Source of the DNA: Pseudomonadota bacterium
Lineage (GTDB): Bacteria > Pseudomonadota > Gammaproteobacteria > Burkholderiales > Burkholderiaceae_E
Assembly: GCA_029779755.1 (NCBI GenBank)
Contig: JAKOZZ010000184.1
Location: 1 to 58,460 of the forward strand
Reading direction: 5' to 3'
DNA length: 58,460 bases
The translations under genes were made by a program, and so were the position numbers. Shown in pieces: positions 1 to 9,585 of this stretch (positions are counted from its first letter, which is position 1; the number at the start of each line of letters is the position of its first letter). The notes under the pieces were generated by a model. The model saw only the letters and a program-made list of their open reading frames with translations. It was not told where the DNA came from and made no database searches.

Positions 1-134
1 TCGGCGGCGGCGCGCCCCGTCCAGCTGCGCAGCAGCACCTCGTCGTCGCGCAGCGGAACGAAGTCGCCGGCGAACACCAGCTGGTGCACCGACGTGCGGA
101 TCGGATCATCGTGCGACGGCATGATCTTCGGCAC
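1..134 (-). CDS. N-terminal fragment of an unidentified protein (cut by window edge)
   Basis: A reading frame on the minus strand runs off the left edge. It can start at GTG (134) or at an in-frame ATG (122); a TGA lies just upstream in frame. About 40 residues are visible, starting near MPSHDDPIRTSVHQLVFAG and containing LLRSW. The LLRSW segment faintly recalls the N-terminus of AcoR-type sigma-54 activators, but this is too short to rely on. It lies downstream of the TRAP genes on the same strand. Product not recognised. Confidence 0.45.
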   Translation of the reverse strand, partial: MPKIMPSHDDPIRTSVHQLVFAGDFVPLRDDEVLLRSWTGRAAA

Positions 135-182
135 CTTAACGGAGCGTCACGCCCGCCTGCGTGATGCAGTTCACGCCCCCCG

Positions 183-2138
183 TCATGGCAGCAGCCGTGG
201 CGGCAGCCACAGGCCGAACGCGGGGACCAGCATCAACGATACGCCCACCAGTGTCAGCGCCGCCAGCAGCGCGAGCGCGCCACGTCCGGCCAGCGCGTCG
301 AACACCCGCCGATCCGGCCGCGCCGCCGCGGGCCGGCGCGGCCACGGCAGCAGGGGCACGGGCCGCAGCAGCACGGCGATCTGCATGCACAGCGCCACCA
401 GCAGCGCGACGTGCAGCGGATCGAGGTCGAAGCGCGGCAGCATCGGAAACACGAACGGCACCGCAACGGCCACGGCGATCGCCCGCCGCGTCAGCGCACC
501 GAGCACGATCGCACCGATCAGCAGCAGCGGCAGGAACAGGGTGCCCGAGGCATCGTGACCGAGGACGGCGCGCGCGAGGGCCACATGCCCGCCGAACTGG
601 GCGAACACCGACGAGAGCACGGCGGCCAGCAGCAGCAGACCGCACAGGACGATCGTGCCCTGCCCCGCTGCCGCAGCGCCTGCGACGAGCGCGCGGCGCC
701 CGGACGCCCCGCGCAGCGCCGCCCACCCACCGACCGCAACTGCCGCCGCGGCGGCCGCGAGCGACACCGGCACGTCGGCGAGCACCACCGTGGCCGGCAG
801 GCCGACCGCCAAAAAGACCCGCCGGGTCAACACGCGCGATGCCCGGGCGATCCGGTGCACCATCGGCGGGTCGAGCCGCAGGTAGAACAGCCCGACGAGG
901 CCAACGGCCCCGGCGAGGCTCCACCAGAACCAGGGCGGGGTCGGCGCGCGCAGGGCGGCCTGCGCGCCGGGCGGCTCCTGGATCGGCTGGACGACCGCAT
1001 CGGCGCCCGCGGGCGGCGTGCCGCCCGGACCGGCGGCGGACGCGGGCGGCTCGCTCAGGCCGCCGGCAACGGGTGGCGCGGGCTCGCGCTCGGCCCCCGG
1101 CGGCTCCTGGACGGCGAGCGGAAACTGGCGAAGGAACGCCTCCGCCTCGTCCGGCGGCATCTGGGGCGGCAGGGCCGGCGCCGCCGCCGAGGCAGCGCCC
1201 CGTGCGGAGGCCGAAGCCGCCGGTGCAGCCGCCGACGCGGTGGTGGTCGCCGTCGCAGGTGCCGTCGTGGGTGCCGTTGCGGGTGCCGTCGCAGGTGCCG
1301 TTGCGGTGGCGGGCGGGACGGCGCGTGCGGCAGCGGGCACGGCGGGGTCACCCGACACTGGCTCGGCTCCGGGCGGCTCGCGCAGCGGGGGCAGCGGATC
1401 GATCCACACGGCCGTGGGGTCCGACGTCACGCCGCCCGGCAGCGTGGACGCCCCCGAGACCGGCGGCACCGGCAGGGTCGCGACGCGCCACGTCACGGAC
1501 GCCGCCCCCACGCACAGCACGGCGGGCAGCACAAGCGCGGCCAGCGTGCGCTGCGCGCTGCGTCGATCGTCCGCATTCCCGGCGCGCACGGCCGTGTCGA
1601 ACAGGGCCGCGACCATGCGGCGCACACCGCCCGGCGGCGCGCCCTCCGGGACGGCACGCGGCGCACCCGTCGAGGTGCGCGCGACCAGGGACGCGGCCCG
1701 TGTGCGCAGCCACAGCAGCAGCGCCCACACCAGCCCGATCACGAGCAGGGGCAGCAGCAGCCCCGCGTACAGCTCGGCGACCCGGACGCCGGCCCCGACC
1801 GCCAGGAGCACGGCCACGGGGGACGGCGGCAGCAGCAGGCCGGCGGCACGGGCGGTCGGGCTCACCGGCGCGGTCGGACGCGCGGGCGCGCCCGCCTCGC
1901 CGCCGGCGCCCGCCCCACCGTCGTCGCGCGGGGCCAGGCGCCACAGGGTCGCCAGCATCAGGAACGCGGGCAACGCGAGCAGATCCGCGGCGCCGGTCAG
2001 GCGCCCTTCGTCGTCGACGAACATCGACGTGATCCGGCGCTGCGTGGCGGCCAGACCGTGATCGCCGAGGGCCCACAGCACGCCCGCGCACGTCACGGCG
2101 AACAGCAGGGCGGCGACCGCAATGAGCCGGCGCCTCAT
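183..2138 (-). CDS. TRAP transporter large permease (DctM-like) with a long Pro/Ala insert
   Basis: Integral membrane protein of 651 residues, likely the permease partner of the adjacent DctP protein. The start at ATG 2138 (MRRRLIAVAA) is preferred over the upstream GTG because it begins directly with a membrane segment. Two blocks resemble DctM: LLLPPSPVAVLLAVGAGVRV with a following helix, and the C-terminal block FVFPMLPRFDLDPLHVALL, matching the family's 'P-GIDP-hFG' region. Between them is a long low-complexity stretch rich in Ala/Pro/Thr with three EPPGA motifs, and a 12-bp tandem repeat at DNA level. Usual DctM proteins are about 425-450 residues, so the insert and the weak conservation are odd. 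No separate DctQ gene is present. It could be a divergent functional permease of the large chloroaromatic/mannitol TRAP type or a decaying one. Confidence 0.6.
   Translation of the reverse strand: MRRRLIAVAALLFAVTCAGVLWALGDHGLAATQRRITSMFVDDEGRLTGAADLLALPAFLMLATLWRLAPRDDGGAGAGGEAGAPARPTAPVSPTARAAGLLLPPSPVAVLLAVGAGVRVAELYAGLLLPLLVIGLVWALLLWLRTRAASLVARTSTGAPRAVPEGAPPGGVRRMVAALFDTAVRAGNADDRRSAQRTLAALVLPAVLCVGAASVTWRVATLPVPPVSGASTLPGGVTSDPTAVWIDPLPPLREPPGAEPVSGDPAVPAAARAVPPATATAPATAPATAPTTAPATATTTASAAAPAASASARGAASAAAPALPPQMPPDEAEAFLRQFPLAVQEPPGAEREPAPPVAGGLSEPPASAAGPGGTPPAGADAVVQPIQEPPGAQAALRAPTPPWFWWSLAGAVGLVGLFYLRLDPPMVHRIARASRVLTRRVFLAVGLPATVVLADVPVSLAAAAAAVAVGGWAALRGASGRRALVAGAAAAGQGTIVLCGLLLLAAVLSSVFAQFGGHVALARAVLGHDASGTLFLPLLLIGAIVLGALTRRAIAVAVAVPFVFPMLPRFDLDPLHVALLVALCMQIAVLLRPVPLLPWPRRPAAARPDRRVFDALAGRGALALLAALTLVGVSLMLVPAFGLWLPPRLLP
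1259..1306. repeat. 12-bp tandem repeat inside the DctM-like gene
   Basis: Four consecutive 12-bp units of the form GTGCCGTYGYRG, with a partial fifth unit upstream. On the coding (minus) strand they encode repeated Thr-Ala-Pro-Ala, part of the flexible insert of the permease. Confidence 0.75.
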
Positions 2139-2244
2139 GCGCGCCCCGCAGCCAGGGGGCGTCGGGCGGCCCCCTGCCGGACGCACGGCAGCGGGCGATC
2201 GCCCCGGGCGGCCGGGCGTGCCGCCCGCGTGACCGCGCGGACGT

Positions 2245-3357
2245 TCAGGTGCGCCGCTGTGCGAAGAAGTGGTTGAACGCCATCTTCAGGTCGACCGAGG
2301 TGTCGTTCTGCCAGCGCGCGGCGCGCAGCGCAAACGTGCGCTGCGAATCGAGCACGCGCCGGAACAGCGGGTTCTCGGCCGACTTCGCCGCGCACACCTC
2401 GTCCCAGGCGCGCAGCTGGGCGCGCAGCACCGCATCGGGGGTCTTGTAGAACTTCACCCCCTGCTTCTGCTGCATCTCGACGTAGTCCTTCGAGTACCGG
2501 TCGATCGCCTTCCACGACATGTCGGCCGAGGCGGCCTCCACGGCGTGCTCGATGATCGCCTTCACCTCGCGCGGCAGCGCATCGTGCCGCCTGCGGTTGA
2601 ACAGGATCTCCAGCTGCTCGGAGCTCTGATGGAAGCTCTGCAGCATGCAGACCTTGGCCACGTCGGGAAAGCCCAGGATGCGATCCGACGAGGCGTTGCT
2701 GAACTCGGCCGCGTCGAGCAGTCCGCGGTCCAGCGCCGGCACGATCTCGGCCCCGGGCAGCGCATTGACGACCGCCCCCATCCGCGAGAAGACATCGATC
2801 GACAGGCCTGCGGTCCGGTACTTGAGTCCCTTCAGGTCGTCCGGCCGGGCCACCGGGCGCTTGAACCAGCCCAGCGGCTGGGTGGGCATCGGCCCGTACA
2901 GGAACGACACCACGTCCATGTTCAGGCCGCGATAGATCTCCTCGAGCAGCTCCCGCCCGCCGCCGTACTTGTGCCACGCCAGCAGCATGTTGGCGTCCAT
3001 GCCGAAGGCCGGTCCCGACCCCCAGAGCGCCATCGCGGAGTTCTTGCCGTACCAGTACGACAGCACTCCATGCCCGCCGTCGAGCAGCCCGCGCGACACA
3101 GCGTCGAGCAGATCGAAGGCCTTGACCACGGCCCCGGAGGGCAGCACGTCGATGCGGACCTTGCCCCCCGCCATCTCGTTGACGCGGTGGGCGAAGTCGT
3201 TCGCATACTCGTGGAAGATGTCCTTCGCCGGCCAGGTGCTCTGGAAGCGCAGGTTGATGCGCTGGGCGGTCGCGATCATCGGGAACCCCAACGCCGCAGC
3301 GCCGGCCGACGCACCGGTCGCCACGAAGCGTCTGCGGTTGGATCCCGTCAGGGTCAT
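2245..3357 (-). CDS. TRAP transporter substrate-binding protein (DctP family)
   Basis: Periplasmic solute receptor of 370 residues for a tripartite ATP-independent transporter. ATG 3357 (MTLTGSNRRRF) is chosen over the GTG at 3384 because it places a twin-arginine-like signal (NRRRFVATGAS followed by an Ala-rich core and a TAQR cleavage region) at the N-terminus. The mature part shows DctP features: LRFQSTWPAKDIFHEYANDF near the start, the GGKVRIDVLPSGA segment, and a PDDLKGLKYRT hinge-type motif with the conserved arginine that contacts a ligand carboxylate in this family. It is followed by the DctM-like permease 106 bp downstream on the same strand. Ligand is unknown; alpha-keto or aromatic acids are possible by family. 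Confidence 0.88.
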   Translation of the reverse strand: MTLTGSNRRRFVATGASAGAAALGFPMIATAQRINLRFQSTWPAKDIFHEYANDFAHRVNEMAGGKVRIDVLPSGAVVKAFDLLDAVSRGLLDGGHGVLSYWYGKNSAMALWGSGPAFGMDANMLLAWHKYGGGRELLEEIYRGLNMDVVSFLYGPMPTQPLGWFKRPVARPDDLKGLKYRTAGLSIDVFSRMGAVVNALPGAEIVPALDRGLLDAAEFSNASSDRILGFPDVAKVCMLQSFHQSSEQLEILFNRRRHDALPREVKAIIEHAVEAASADMSWKAIDRYSKDYVEMQQKQGVKFYKTPDAVLRAQLRAWDEVCAAKSAENPLFRRVLDSQRTFALRAARWQNDTSVDLKMAFNHFFAQRRT

Positions 3358-3621
3358 GAGGGTTCTCGGGCGGATCCGTACCACCGCCCGGCGTCGGCGC
3401 CGGGACGGGGCTGGCTTCGGTCGTGGTGGGCGCGTTCACATGCTAGGCCAGCCGGAGATGGCACGAAAGCGTTGCAGGGGTCAGGATTTCCCTGAAGGCG
3501 CGCCACGCAGTCCGCACGCGCGCAGCGGCACGTCCGGCATGGCGACCCCGCGGGACACGATGCGCGCAGCCTGCCATCGCGCGGACACGTCTGCAGAGTC
3601 TCGCGCCGCCGACGCCGGGAC

Positions 3622-4410
3622 TCAGAGCCCCGGACTCTTGCGGTAGGCGCCGCGCGAAAGGTCGATGCCCAGCTGCTTGAGCTTGCGATAGAGGTGCGTG
3701 CGCTCGAGACCGGTCTTCTCGGCGACCCGCGTCATGCTGCCGTGCTCGCGGGCCAGGTGATGCTCGAAGTAGGCGCGCTCGAAGGCATCGCGCGCCTCGC
3801 GCAGCGGCAGATCGAGCGGAAGCTCGCGCATGCCGATCGACACCGTGGCCGGCGCCTGGGCGGCGGCTCCGCCCTGGAACGACGCCACGGGCGCGGGCAT
3901 CACGTAGGCCTCGGAGCCGCTGGGCGGGCCGGCGACATCGCCGACCGGCAGCACGCGCACGGTATGCGTGGTCGTTCCCGCGGCCGACGAAGCCGGCGTG
4001 CCGGAGAACCCGGGCGCCACCGGCTTGCTGCCGCCCGGCCCCATCCGCGCCCGCGCCAGCCCCTGCTCGACCGCCTTGAGCAGCTTCTGCAGTGCGATCG
4101 GCTTCTCGAGGAAATCGAGGGCGCCGATGCGCGTGGCCTCGACGGCCGTGTCGATCGTGGCGTGCCCCGACATCATGATGACGGGCATCGTCAGCTTGCC
4201 GTTGGCCGCCCACTCCTTGAGGAGTGTCACGCCGTCCGTGTCGGGCATCCAGATGTCGAGCAGCACCAGGTCGAGCACGTTCTCGTCCCGCACGCGCCGC
4301 GCCTGCTGTGCGCTGTCGGCGAGATACACCGCGTGACCTTCGTCGCCGAGGATCTCGGACAGCAACTCCCGGATGCCGATCTCGTCATCCACCACCAGGA
4401 TCTCAGCCAT
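3622..4410 (-). CDS. NtrX-like response regulator lacking the AAA+ domain
   Basis: Protein of 262 residues. The receiver domain occupies about residues 1-120: acidic pocket DDE near residue 9, phospho-acceptor Asp52 in LLDIWMPD, MSGHA and the EKP lysine motif. A Gly/Ala/Pro-rich linker follows, then a C-terminal Fis-type helix-turn-helix (about 215-255, TRVAEKTGLERTHLYRKLKQL). The central sigma-54 ATPase of classical NtrX is absent: no Walker A and no GAFTGA. It therefore probably cannot open sigma-54 promoters itself and acts as a DNA-binding regulator phosphorylated by the NtrY-like kinase, whose gene it overlaps by 8 bp. The receiver plus Fis form may be normal for this lineage. Confidence 0.85.
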   Translation of the reverse strand: MAEILVVDDEIGIRELLSEILGDEGHAVYLADSAQQARRVRDENVLDLVLLDIWMPDTDGVTLLKEWAANGKLTMPVIMMSGHATIDTAVEATRIGALDFLEKPIALQKLLKAVEQGLARARMGPGGSKPVAPGFSGTPASSAAGTTTHTVRVLPVGDVAGPPSGSEAYVMPAPVASFQGGAAAQAPATVSIGMRELPLDLPLREARDAFERAYFEHHLAREHGSMTRVAEKTGLERTHLYRKLKQLGIDLSRGAYRKSPGL

Positions 4411-6763
4411 AGCCCCCGTCTTGCCGTCGCGGCGCAGAATCGAATCGCGGATTTTCTCCGCTTTTTGCCATTCTCGTAAATAGGATCGAAATCTGGGCGC
4501 CGCCGCACTGTCCGTGGGCGTCCTGCCAGTTGATCATGTCGATGCGCGCGCCATGCTCGTCGACGATCTTCTTGACGATCGCCAGGCCCAGCCCCGTGCC
4601 CCGCGGCTTGCTCGTCACGTACGGCTCGAAGGCCCGCGCGAGCATCGCAGGCGAGAAGCCGCTGCCGTTGTCGCGCACCACCAGCCGCACGGCGGGCTCG
4701 CCGTCGGGCAGCGCGACCACCTCGGTGCTCACGCGGATGTCGGGCGCGCCGGTCTTGTCGACGGCCTCGAGCGCGTTCTTCAGCAGGTTGTGGATCACCT
4801 GCCGCAGCTGCGTGGCGTCGCCCAGCAGGGGCGGCAGCGCGTCGGCGCGCTTCAGGTGCACCGCGCCGAGCGACTCCGACGACGAATACAGCTGCAGCAC
4901 GTCCTCGATCAGCGCATTCAGGTTGAGCGGGGCCAGGCGCGTGGCCGGCAGGCGCGAGTAGTCGCGGAACTCGTCGACCATCATCTTCAGGGCCTGCACC
5001 TGGTTGATGATCGTGCGCGTGCTCTTGTCGAGCATCTCGGCGTCGGGCGTGGCCAGCCGGTCGTGCAGCTTCAGCTGGAGCCGCTCGGCGGCGAGCTGGA
5101 TCGGCGTCAACGGGTTCTTGATCTCGTGCGCGAGCCGCCGCGCCACCTCCGCCCAGGCCACCGCCCGCTGCGCCGAGATCACCTCGCTGATGTCGTCGAA
5201 GACGATCACGTAGCCGACACGGCGCTCGGGCAGGATCGATCCGCGCGCCAGGATCGTCTGCTCCGACGCGTGCGGTGCGGCCGCCGGCTGGACCTCGCCG
5301 GCCACGGGCAGGCGCTGCAGCGCGAACTGGCGCTGCCAGCTGGCGGCCCCGGCCGCCGCCTGACCGTTGAAGGCCGAACGGATCTCCTGAGCGAGCGCGC
5401 CGACGCGCGGCAGGTCCTGCAGCGGCTCGCCCATGTGGTCGGCGAGCGCCGCGCCGATGATCCGGTCGGCGCCCGGGTTGGCCAGCGTGAGCTTCAGGTC
5501 GGAGTCGAGCACCATCACGCCGGCGTCGAGATTCGCCAGCACGCTCTCGAGCCGCGCGTTGGCCTGCTCCAGCTCGCGCTGGTTGCGCTCGACCTGCGAG
5601 CGCGCCTCCTGCAGCTGGCGCGTCATCGCATTGAACGAGCGCGTCAGCACGCCGAGCTCGTCGCGGCCTGCGTAGTCGCGCACGGGACGGAAGTCGCCGC
5701 CCGCCACCGAACGCGTCGCCGCGGCCAGCTCCGACAGCGGCCCCGTGAGCCAGCCCGCCAGCAGGAACGCGCCGGCCACCGCCGAGAACATCGTCAGCAG
5801 GAACGTGAGCGTCAGGGTCACGCGGAAGATGCGCTTCAGGCCGGCCCGCGCCAGCGACAGCTCCTGGAAGTCGCGATACCCCTGCTGCACGGCCTCGGCG
5901 TTCGACGCCAGCACGGAGGGCACGGGCTCGACCAGCTGCAGGAAGCGCTGGTCGTCGTGACGCTGCCCGTCGGAGATCACGGCGATCACGCGCAGCTTCA
6001 GGTCGGGCTCGGCGTCGGCGGCGCGCCCGGCGGCCGGTGCCGATGCGGATTCGCCGCCCTCGACCCGCGCGAACAGCCGCATCGCGCGGGCCTGGCGCAG
6101 GGCTTCCGACGGCGGCAGATCGGGCACCAGGCGTGCGTACTGGCTGCCGCTGGCGGTGACGATGCGCCCGGTGCCCGTGACGACCAGCCCTTCCTGCACG
6201 CCGGCCTGATCGCGCAGCCGCGACAGGGTGGGCCCCAGAAGCGCCGGCGGCGTGTCGGCGAGCTCGACCGCCATCGACCGCGCCTTTTTGGTCAGCTCCG
6301 AGAGCTGCGAATCGAGCGACGCACGCGCCAGCACCAGCCCCGAGTCGAGCGCGCGCTCCAGCGGCACGTCGAACCAGGACTCGATCGAGCGGCCGACGAA
6401 CTGCACCGCCACGAAGAACACCAGCGCCACCGGCAGCACGGTCATCAGCACGAACGAGCCCGCCATGCGCGCCATCAGGCGCGTGCCGAACAGCCCGCGC
6501 CGGTAGCGCAGCAGCAGCCGCCGCAGCAGCTCCAGCACCAGGCCCAGCAGCACGACGGCGATGCCGACGGTGACCCACAGCAGCACGGGATAGTGACCGG
6601 CGAACAGCTGCGTGTTGCCGCTGGCCGTAGCCAGCAGCGTCAGCAGGATGACGGCGAGCACCACCGACGCGATCAGCGCGACCCGCAGTGCCCGCGTGAT
6701 CGCCCGCTTCTCGCGCTTCTCGCGCTTCTCGCTGTCTACGGGGTGAACTTGAAGCGCTTCCAT
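4403..6763 (-). CDS. NtrY-like membrane sensor histidine kinase
   Basis: Sensor kinase of 786 residues. Predicted membrane helices lie near residues 27-47, 60-80, 100-122 and 315-340; the long segment between the third and fourth is extracytoplasmic. A HAMP region follows (about 340-390), then a PAS-like domain (about 400-525), the HisKA phospho-acceptor His546 in LAHEIKNPLTP, and HATPase motifs NLLKNALEA, DNGSGF and GTGLGLAIVKKI. This is the NtrY arrangement. It overlaps the cognate regulator gene by 8 bp at its 3' end and the DUF4390 gene by 28 bp at its 5' end, so the set is probably co-transcribed and translationally coupled. The stimulus is unknown; nitrogen or redox sensing is family knowledge only. 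Confidence 0.88.
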   Translation of the reverse strand: MEALQVHPVDSEKREKREKRAITRALRVALIASVVLAVILLTLLATASGNTQLFAGHYPVLLWVTVGIAVVLLGLVLELLRRLLLRYRRGLFGTRLMARMAGSFVLMTVLPVALVFFVAVQFVGRSIESWFDVPLERALDSGLVLARASLDSQLSELTKKARSMAVELADTPPALLGPTLSRLRDQAGVQEGLVVTGTGRIVTASGSQYARLVPDLPPSEALRQARAMRLFARVEGGESASAPAAGRAADAEPDLKLRVIAVISDGQRHDDQRFLQLVEPVPSVLASNAEAVQQGYRDFQELSLARAGLKRIFRVTLTLTFLLTMFSAVAGAFLLAGWLTGPLSELAAATRSVAGGDFRPVRDYAGRDELGVLTRSFNAMTRQLQEARSQVERNQRELEQANARLESVLANLDAGVMVLDSDLKLTLANPGADRIIGAALADHMGEPLQDLPRVGALAQEIRSAFNGQAAAGAASWQRQFALQRLPVAGEVQPAAAPHASEQTILARGSILPERRVGYVIVFDDISEVISAQRAVAWAEVARRLAHEIKNPLTPIQLAAERLQLKLHDRLATPDAEMLDKSTRTIINQVQALKMMVDEFRDYSRLPATRLAPLNLNALIEDVLQLYSSSESLGAVHLKRADALPPLLGDATQLRQVIHNLLKNALEAVDKTGAPDIRVSTEVVALPDGEPAVRLVVRDNGSGFSPAMLARAFEPYVTSKPRGTGLGLAIVKKIVDEHGARIDMINWQDAHGQCGGAQISILFTRMAKSGENPRFDSAPRRQDGGYG

Positions 6764-7308
6764 TCGGACGGCAGGTTCCAGTCGCGGTTGGTGATCGCGC
6801 TCACCTGGAAAGGTTTGGGCAGCATCGTGCCGTCCAGGCGCATGCGCACCTGCGCGTCATAGGTCGTGCCGGCGCTCGCCTGCCCCGGTTCGATCACCTG
6901 CCAGCCGCGCACCCGCGACAGCGCGGAGACGGCCTCGTCGAGCGCACCGAACACCTGCTGGAACCCGTTGAGCGTGAGCCGGTACTGGCGGGTCAGCGCG
7001 TGGTACGACAGGCGATAGCTGCGGCTGAGGCTGACCGTGCGCTCGTCCCACCAGTACCAGCGCGGACGGACGAGCTCGAACTCGACCACGAAGTACAGCG
7101 CGACGCCACGGTTGACGGCGTCTTCGAGCCGGCCGGGCAGCGTGATGGCGAAGTCGGCGGCCAGCACCCAGGCGTCGCTGCCGGCAGCCGGTTCGATGCG
7201 CGCGCTTTCGACTTCGATCGCGTCGGCCGCCTGCGCCGTCCGGGCTGCGGGCCCACCCGACCAGAACACCGCAATCAGAATCAGCGCCCGGAAGAGGCGG
7301 GCAATCAA
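6736..7308 (-). CDS. DUF4390 domain protein with signal peptide
   Basis: Protein of 190 residues of unknown function found next to rsmB and ntrY in Burkholderiales. The frame is open much further upstream, but the likely start is TTG at 7308, which overlaps the rsmB stop as TTGA and gives a normal signal peptide ([14 protein letters not shown], cleaved near AQA). The mature part contains a conserved Trp/Tyr-rich segment (PRWYWWDERTVS) and the YRLSYHALTRQYRLTLNG segment characteristic of DUF4390. Probably exported or envelope-associated. The call rests on context and these motifs. Confidence 0.8.
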   Translation of the reverse strand: MIARLFRALILIAVFWSGGPAARTAQAADAIEVESARIEPAAGSDAWVLAADFAITLPGRLEDAVNRGVALYFVVEFELVRPRWYWWDERTVSLSRSYRLSYHALTRQYRLTLNGFQQVFGALDEAVSALSRVRGWQVIEPGQASAGTTYDAQVRMRLDGTMLPKPFQVSAITNRDWNLPSEWKRFKFTP

Positions 7309-8648
7309 TCGAGTTTCCGAAGCGATCCGTAGAAGAAGCCGTCGTGATCGCGCGTCTCGCCGGCCTGCGGCAGCAGATGGCCGACCGGCTCGCTGCGGGT
7401 CTGGCCCTGCCAGACCCATCCGAGTGCGACCCGCTCGGCATCCGGGTGGCCGGCGGCAAACCGCTGCACCACGTCCTCGCCCTCGGCCCGGAAGACCGAG
7501 CACGTGGCGAAGAGCAATTTACCACCCGGGGCCAGCAGCGGCCAAAGCCGCTCCAGCAATTCCCCCTGCCGGCGGGAAAGTGTCGCCAGATCGCTACGAC
7601 GGCGCAGCCAGCGCACGTCGGGGTGGCGGCGCACGATGCCCGACGCCGAGCACGGCGCATCGAGCAGGATGCGGTCGAACGGCCGGCCGTCCCACCAGTC
7701 GGCCGTTCGGCCGACGTCGGCGTGCACCGTCTTCGCCGACAGGCCGAGCCGCGCGAGGCCGGCGTCGACGCGCGCCAGGCGCGCGGCATCCGAATCCACC
7801 GCGACCACCGAGCAGTCGACCAGCTCCAGCAGGTGCCCGGTCTTGCCGCCGGGCGCCGCGCAGGCGTCCAGCACGTGCATGCCGGGGGCGACGTCGAGCA
7901 GCGGGGCGGCCATCTGCGCGGCGAGATCCTGCACCGACACCACGCCGTCGGCGAAGCCCGGCAGCCGCGACACGTCGCAGGGCTGCGTCAGCCGCACCGC
8001 CTGCGGCCCGATGACGTCGCCGTCGAGACCGGCGGCGCGCAGACGCGCGAGGTAGTCGCCGACCGTGCATCGGCGGCGGTTGACCCGCAGCGTCATCGGC
8101 GGCGGCTGGTTGCCCGCCGTGAGGATCGCCTGCCAGTGCGCGGGGTGGTCGGCGCGCACGCGCTCGATCCACCAGGCGGGATGGTTCCAGACCGCCTCCG
8201 GGTCGCCGGCCAGCGCCGCAATCAGCGCTTCGCGCTCGCGCAGGAAGCGGCGCAGCGTGGCATTGAGGAAGGGCGCCGCCGCGCGCATGCCCGGGTCGCC
8301 CCGCGCCGCCTCGACCGACTGGTCGACCAGCACCGCCTCGTGACGCCGGCCGGGCACGAGCAGCTGCGACAGCGCCACCAGCTGCAGCGCGGCCAGCGCG
8401 GGCGCCGGCGCACGCTGGTTGAGCCGCCGCGCAAGCCCCCGGCAGGTGCCCAGGTGCCGCGCGGCGCCGTAGGCGATGTCCTGGACCGCCGCCTGCGAGG
8501 CCGCGGTCAGCCGCGCCCGGGCGCAGGCCTCGCCGATCGCGGCCGGCAGCGCGCGGCCTTCGAGCATCGCCCGCACGGCGCCCGCGGCGGCCGCGAGCTC
8601 GACGGCGAGCGCCGGGCGCAGCGCGCGCTGCGCGTCGTCGGCGCTCAA
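7305..8648 (-). CDS. rsmB: 16S rRNA (cytosine-967-C5)-methyltransferase
   Basis: Transfers a methyl group from S-adenosylmethionine to C967 of 16S rRNA. The 447-residue product has an N-terminal NusB-like RNA-binding domain (about 1-140) and a C-terminal Rossmann methyltransferase domain: [15 protein letters not shown] (SAM loop), [20 protein letters not shown] (motif IV, with the cysteine that helps release product) and LLFATCSV (motif VI, catalytic Cys). The start is TTG at 8648, overlapping the htpX stop as TTGA; the first ATG in frame lies well inside the NusB domain. The downstream gene begins through the same kind of TTGA overlap. Confidence 0.93.
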   Translation of the reverse strand: MSADDAQRALRPALAVELAAAAGAVRAMLEGRALPAAIGEACARARLTAASQAAVQDIAYGAARHLGTCRGLARRLNQRAPAPALAALQLVALSQLLVPGRRHEAVLVDQSVEAARGDPGMRAAAPFLNATLRRFLREREALIAALAGDPEAVWNHPAWWIERVRADHPAHWQAILTAGNQPPPMTLRVNRRRCTVGDYLARLRAAGLDGDVIGPQAVRLTQPCDVSRLPGFADGVVSVQDLAAQMAAPLLDVAPGMHVLDACAAPGGKTGHLLELVDCSVVAVDSDAARLARVDAGLARLGLSAKTVHADVGRTADWWDGRPFDRILLDAPCSASGIVRRHPDVRWLRRRSDLATLSRRQGELLERLWPLLAPGGKLLFATCSVFRAEGEDVVQRFAAGHPDAERVALGWVWQGQTRSEPVGHLLPQAGETRDHDGFFYGSLRKLD

Positions 8649-9490
8649 CGGCCCGCCATCGCCATCAGGCGCCGCACCCGTTCCTCGGTGGCCGGATGCG
8701 TGGAGAACAGACCGCGCAGCCCCCCTCCCGACAGCGGGTTCATGATCATCATCTGCGCCGTCTCGGGATGGCGCTCGGCCGTCTCCAGGGGGATGCCCTG
8801 CGCGTAACGGTGGATCTTGTCGAGCGCCGACGCCAGTGCCTGCGGGTCGCCGCTGATCTCGGCGCCGCCGCGGTCGGCTTCGAACTCGCGGGCGCGCGAG
8901 ATCGCCATCTGGATCAGCGCGCCCGCGAGCGGCGCCAGCAGCGCGACCAGGATGCCGGCGATCGGGTTGCTGGGGCGTCCCTCGTCGTTGCGTCCGCCGA
9001 AGAACATCGCGAAGTTGGCCAGTGCCGAGATCGCGCCGGCCATCGTCGCGGAGATCGTCGAGATCAGGATGTCGCGGTGCTTCACGTGGGCGAGCTCGTG
9101 CGCCATCACGCCGCGCAGCTCGCGCGACGACAGCACCCGCAGGATGCCGGTGGTGGCGGCCACCGCGGCGTGCTGCGGATTGCGCCCGGTGGCGAACGCG
9201 TTCGGTGCCTCCTCGTCGATCAGGTAGACCTTGGGCATGGGCAGGCCGGCGCGCTCGGCCAGCTCACGCACCATGCCGTAGAACTGCGGCGCGCTGGACG
9301 CATCGACCTCCTGCGCGTTGTACATGCGCAGCACCATCTTGTCGGAGAACCAGTAGGCGAAGAAGTTCGACACCAGCGCGAACCCCAGCGCGAGCAGCAT
9401 GCCCGACCGACCGCCGATCGCCGCGCCCAGCACGCCGAACAGCGCGGTGATCGCGGCCATGAGGATCGCGGTCTTGACCCAGTTGAACAT
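8645..9490 (-). CDS. htpX: Membrane zinc protease HtpX
   Basis: M48-family inner-membrane metalloprotease involved in quality control of membrane proteins. The length, 281 residues, fits the family. Two hydrophobic segments lie at the N-terminus (about 5-50), and the catalytic zinc motif HELAH occurs in [14 protein letters not shown] near residue 130. Further hydrophobic segments follow, with [10 protein letters not shown] supplying the third zinc ligand. A Shine-Dalgarno-like GGGAGA precedes the ATG. It is encoded between fmt and rsmB on the same strand. Confidence 0.93.
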   Translation of the reverse strand: MFNWVKTAILMAAITALFGVLGAAIGGRSGMLLALGFALVSNFFAYWFSDKMVLRMYNAQEVDASSAPQFYGMVRELAERAGLPMPKVYLIDEEAPNAFATGRNPQHAAVAATTGILRVLSSRELRGVMAHELAHVKHRDILISTISATMAGAISALANFAMFFGGRNDEGRPSNPIAGILVALLAPLAGALIQMAISRAREFEADRGGAEISGDPQALASALDKIHRYAQGIPLETAERHPETAQMMIMNPLSGGGLRGLFSTHPATEERVRRLMAMAGR

Positions 9491-9585
9491 CGAGACTCTC
9501 CCGTCAGGAATCGGCGCGTACGCCGGTCATTCTGCAGCACCTGCTACGTGGGGACGCCCGGTGCCGGGTGCAAGAGGGGGGCCGC

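Noticed and set aside
161-2276. Long plus-strand frames over the DctM-like gene
   Set aside because: Arg/Ala/Pro-rich shadow translations of a GC-rich gene on the other strand, with no domains.
3459-3475. TGGCACG...TTGC, resembling a sigma-54 promoter upstream of dctP
   Set aside because: The GG-to-GC spacing is 12 rather than 10 bases, and it points along the plus strand, away from dctP.
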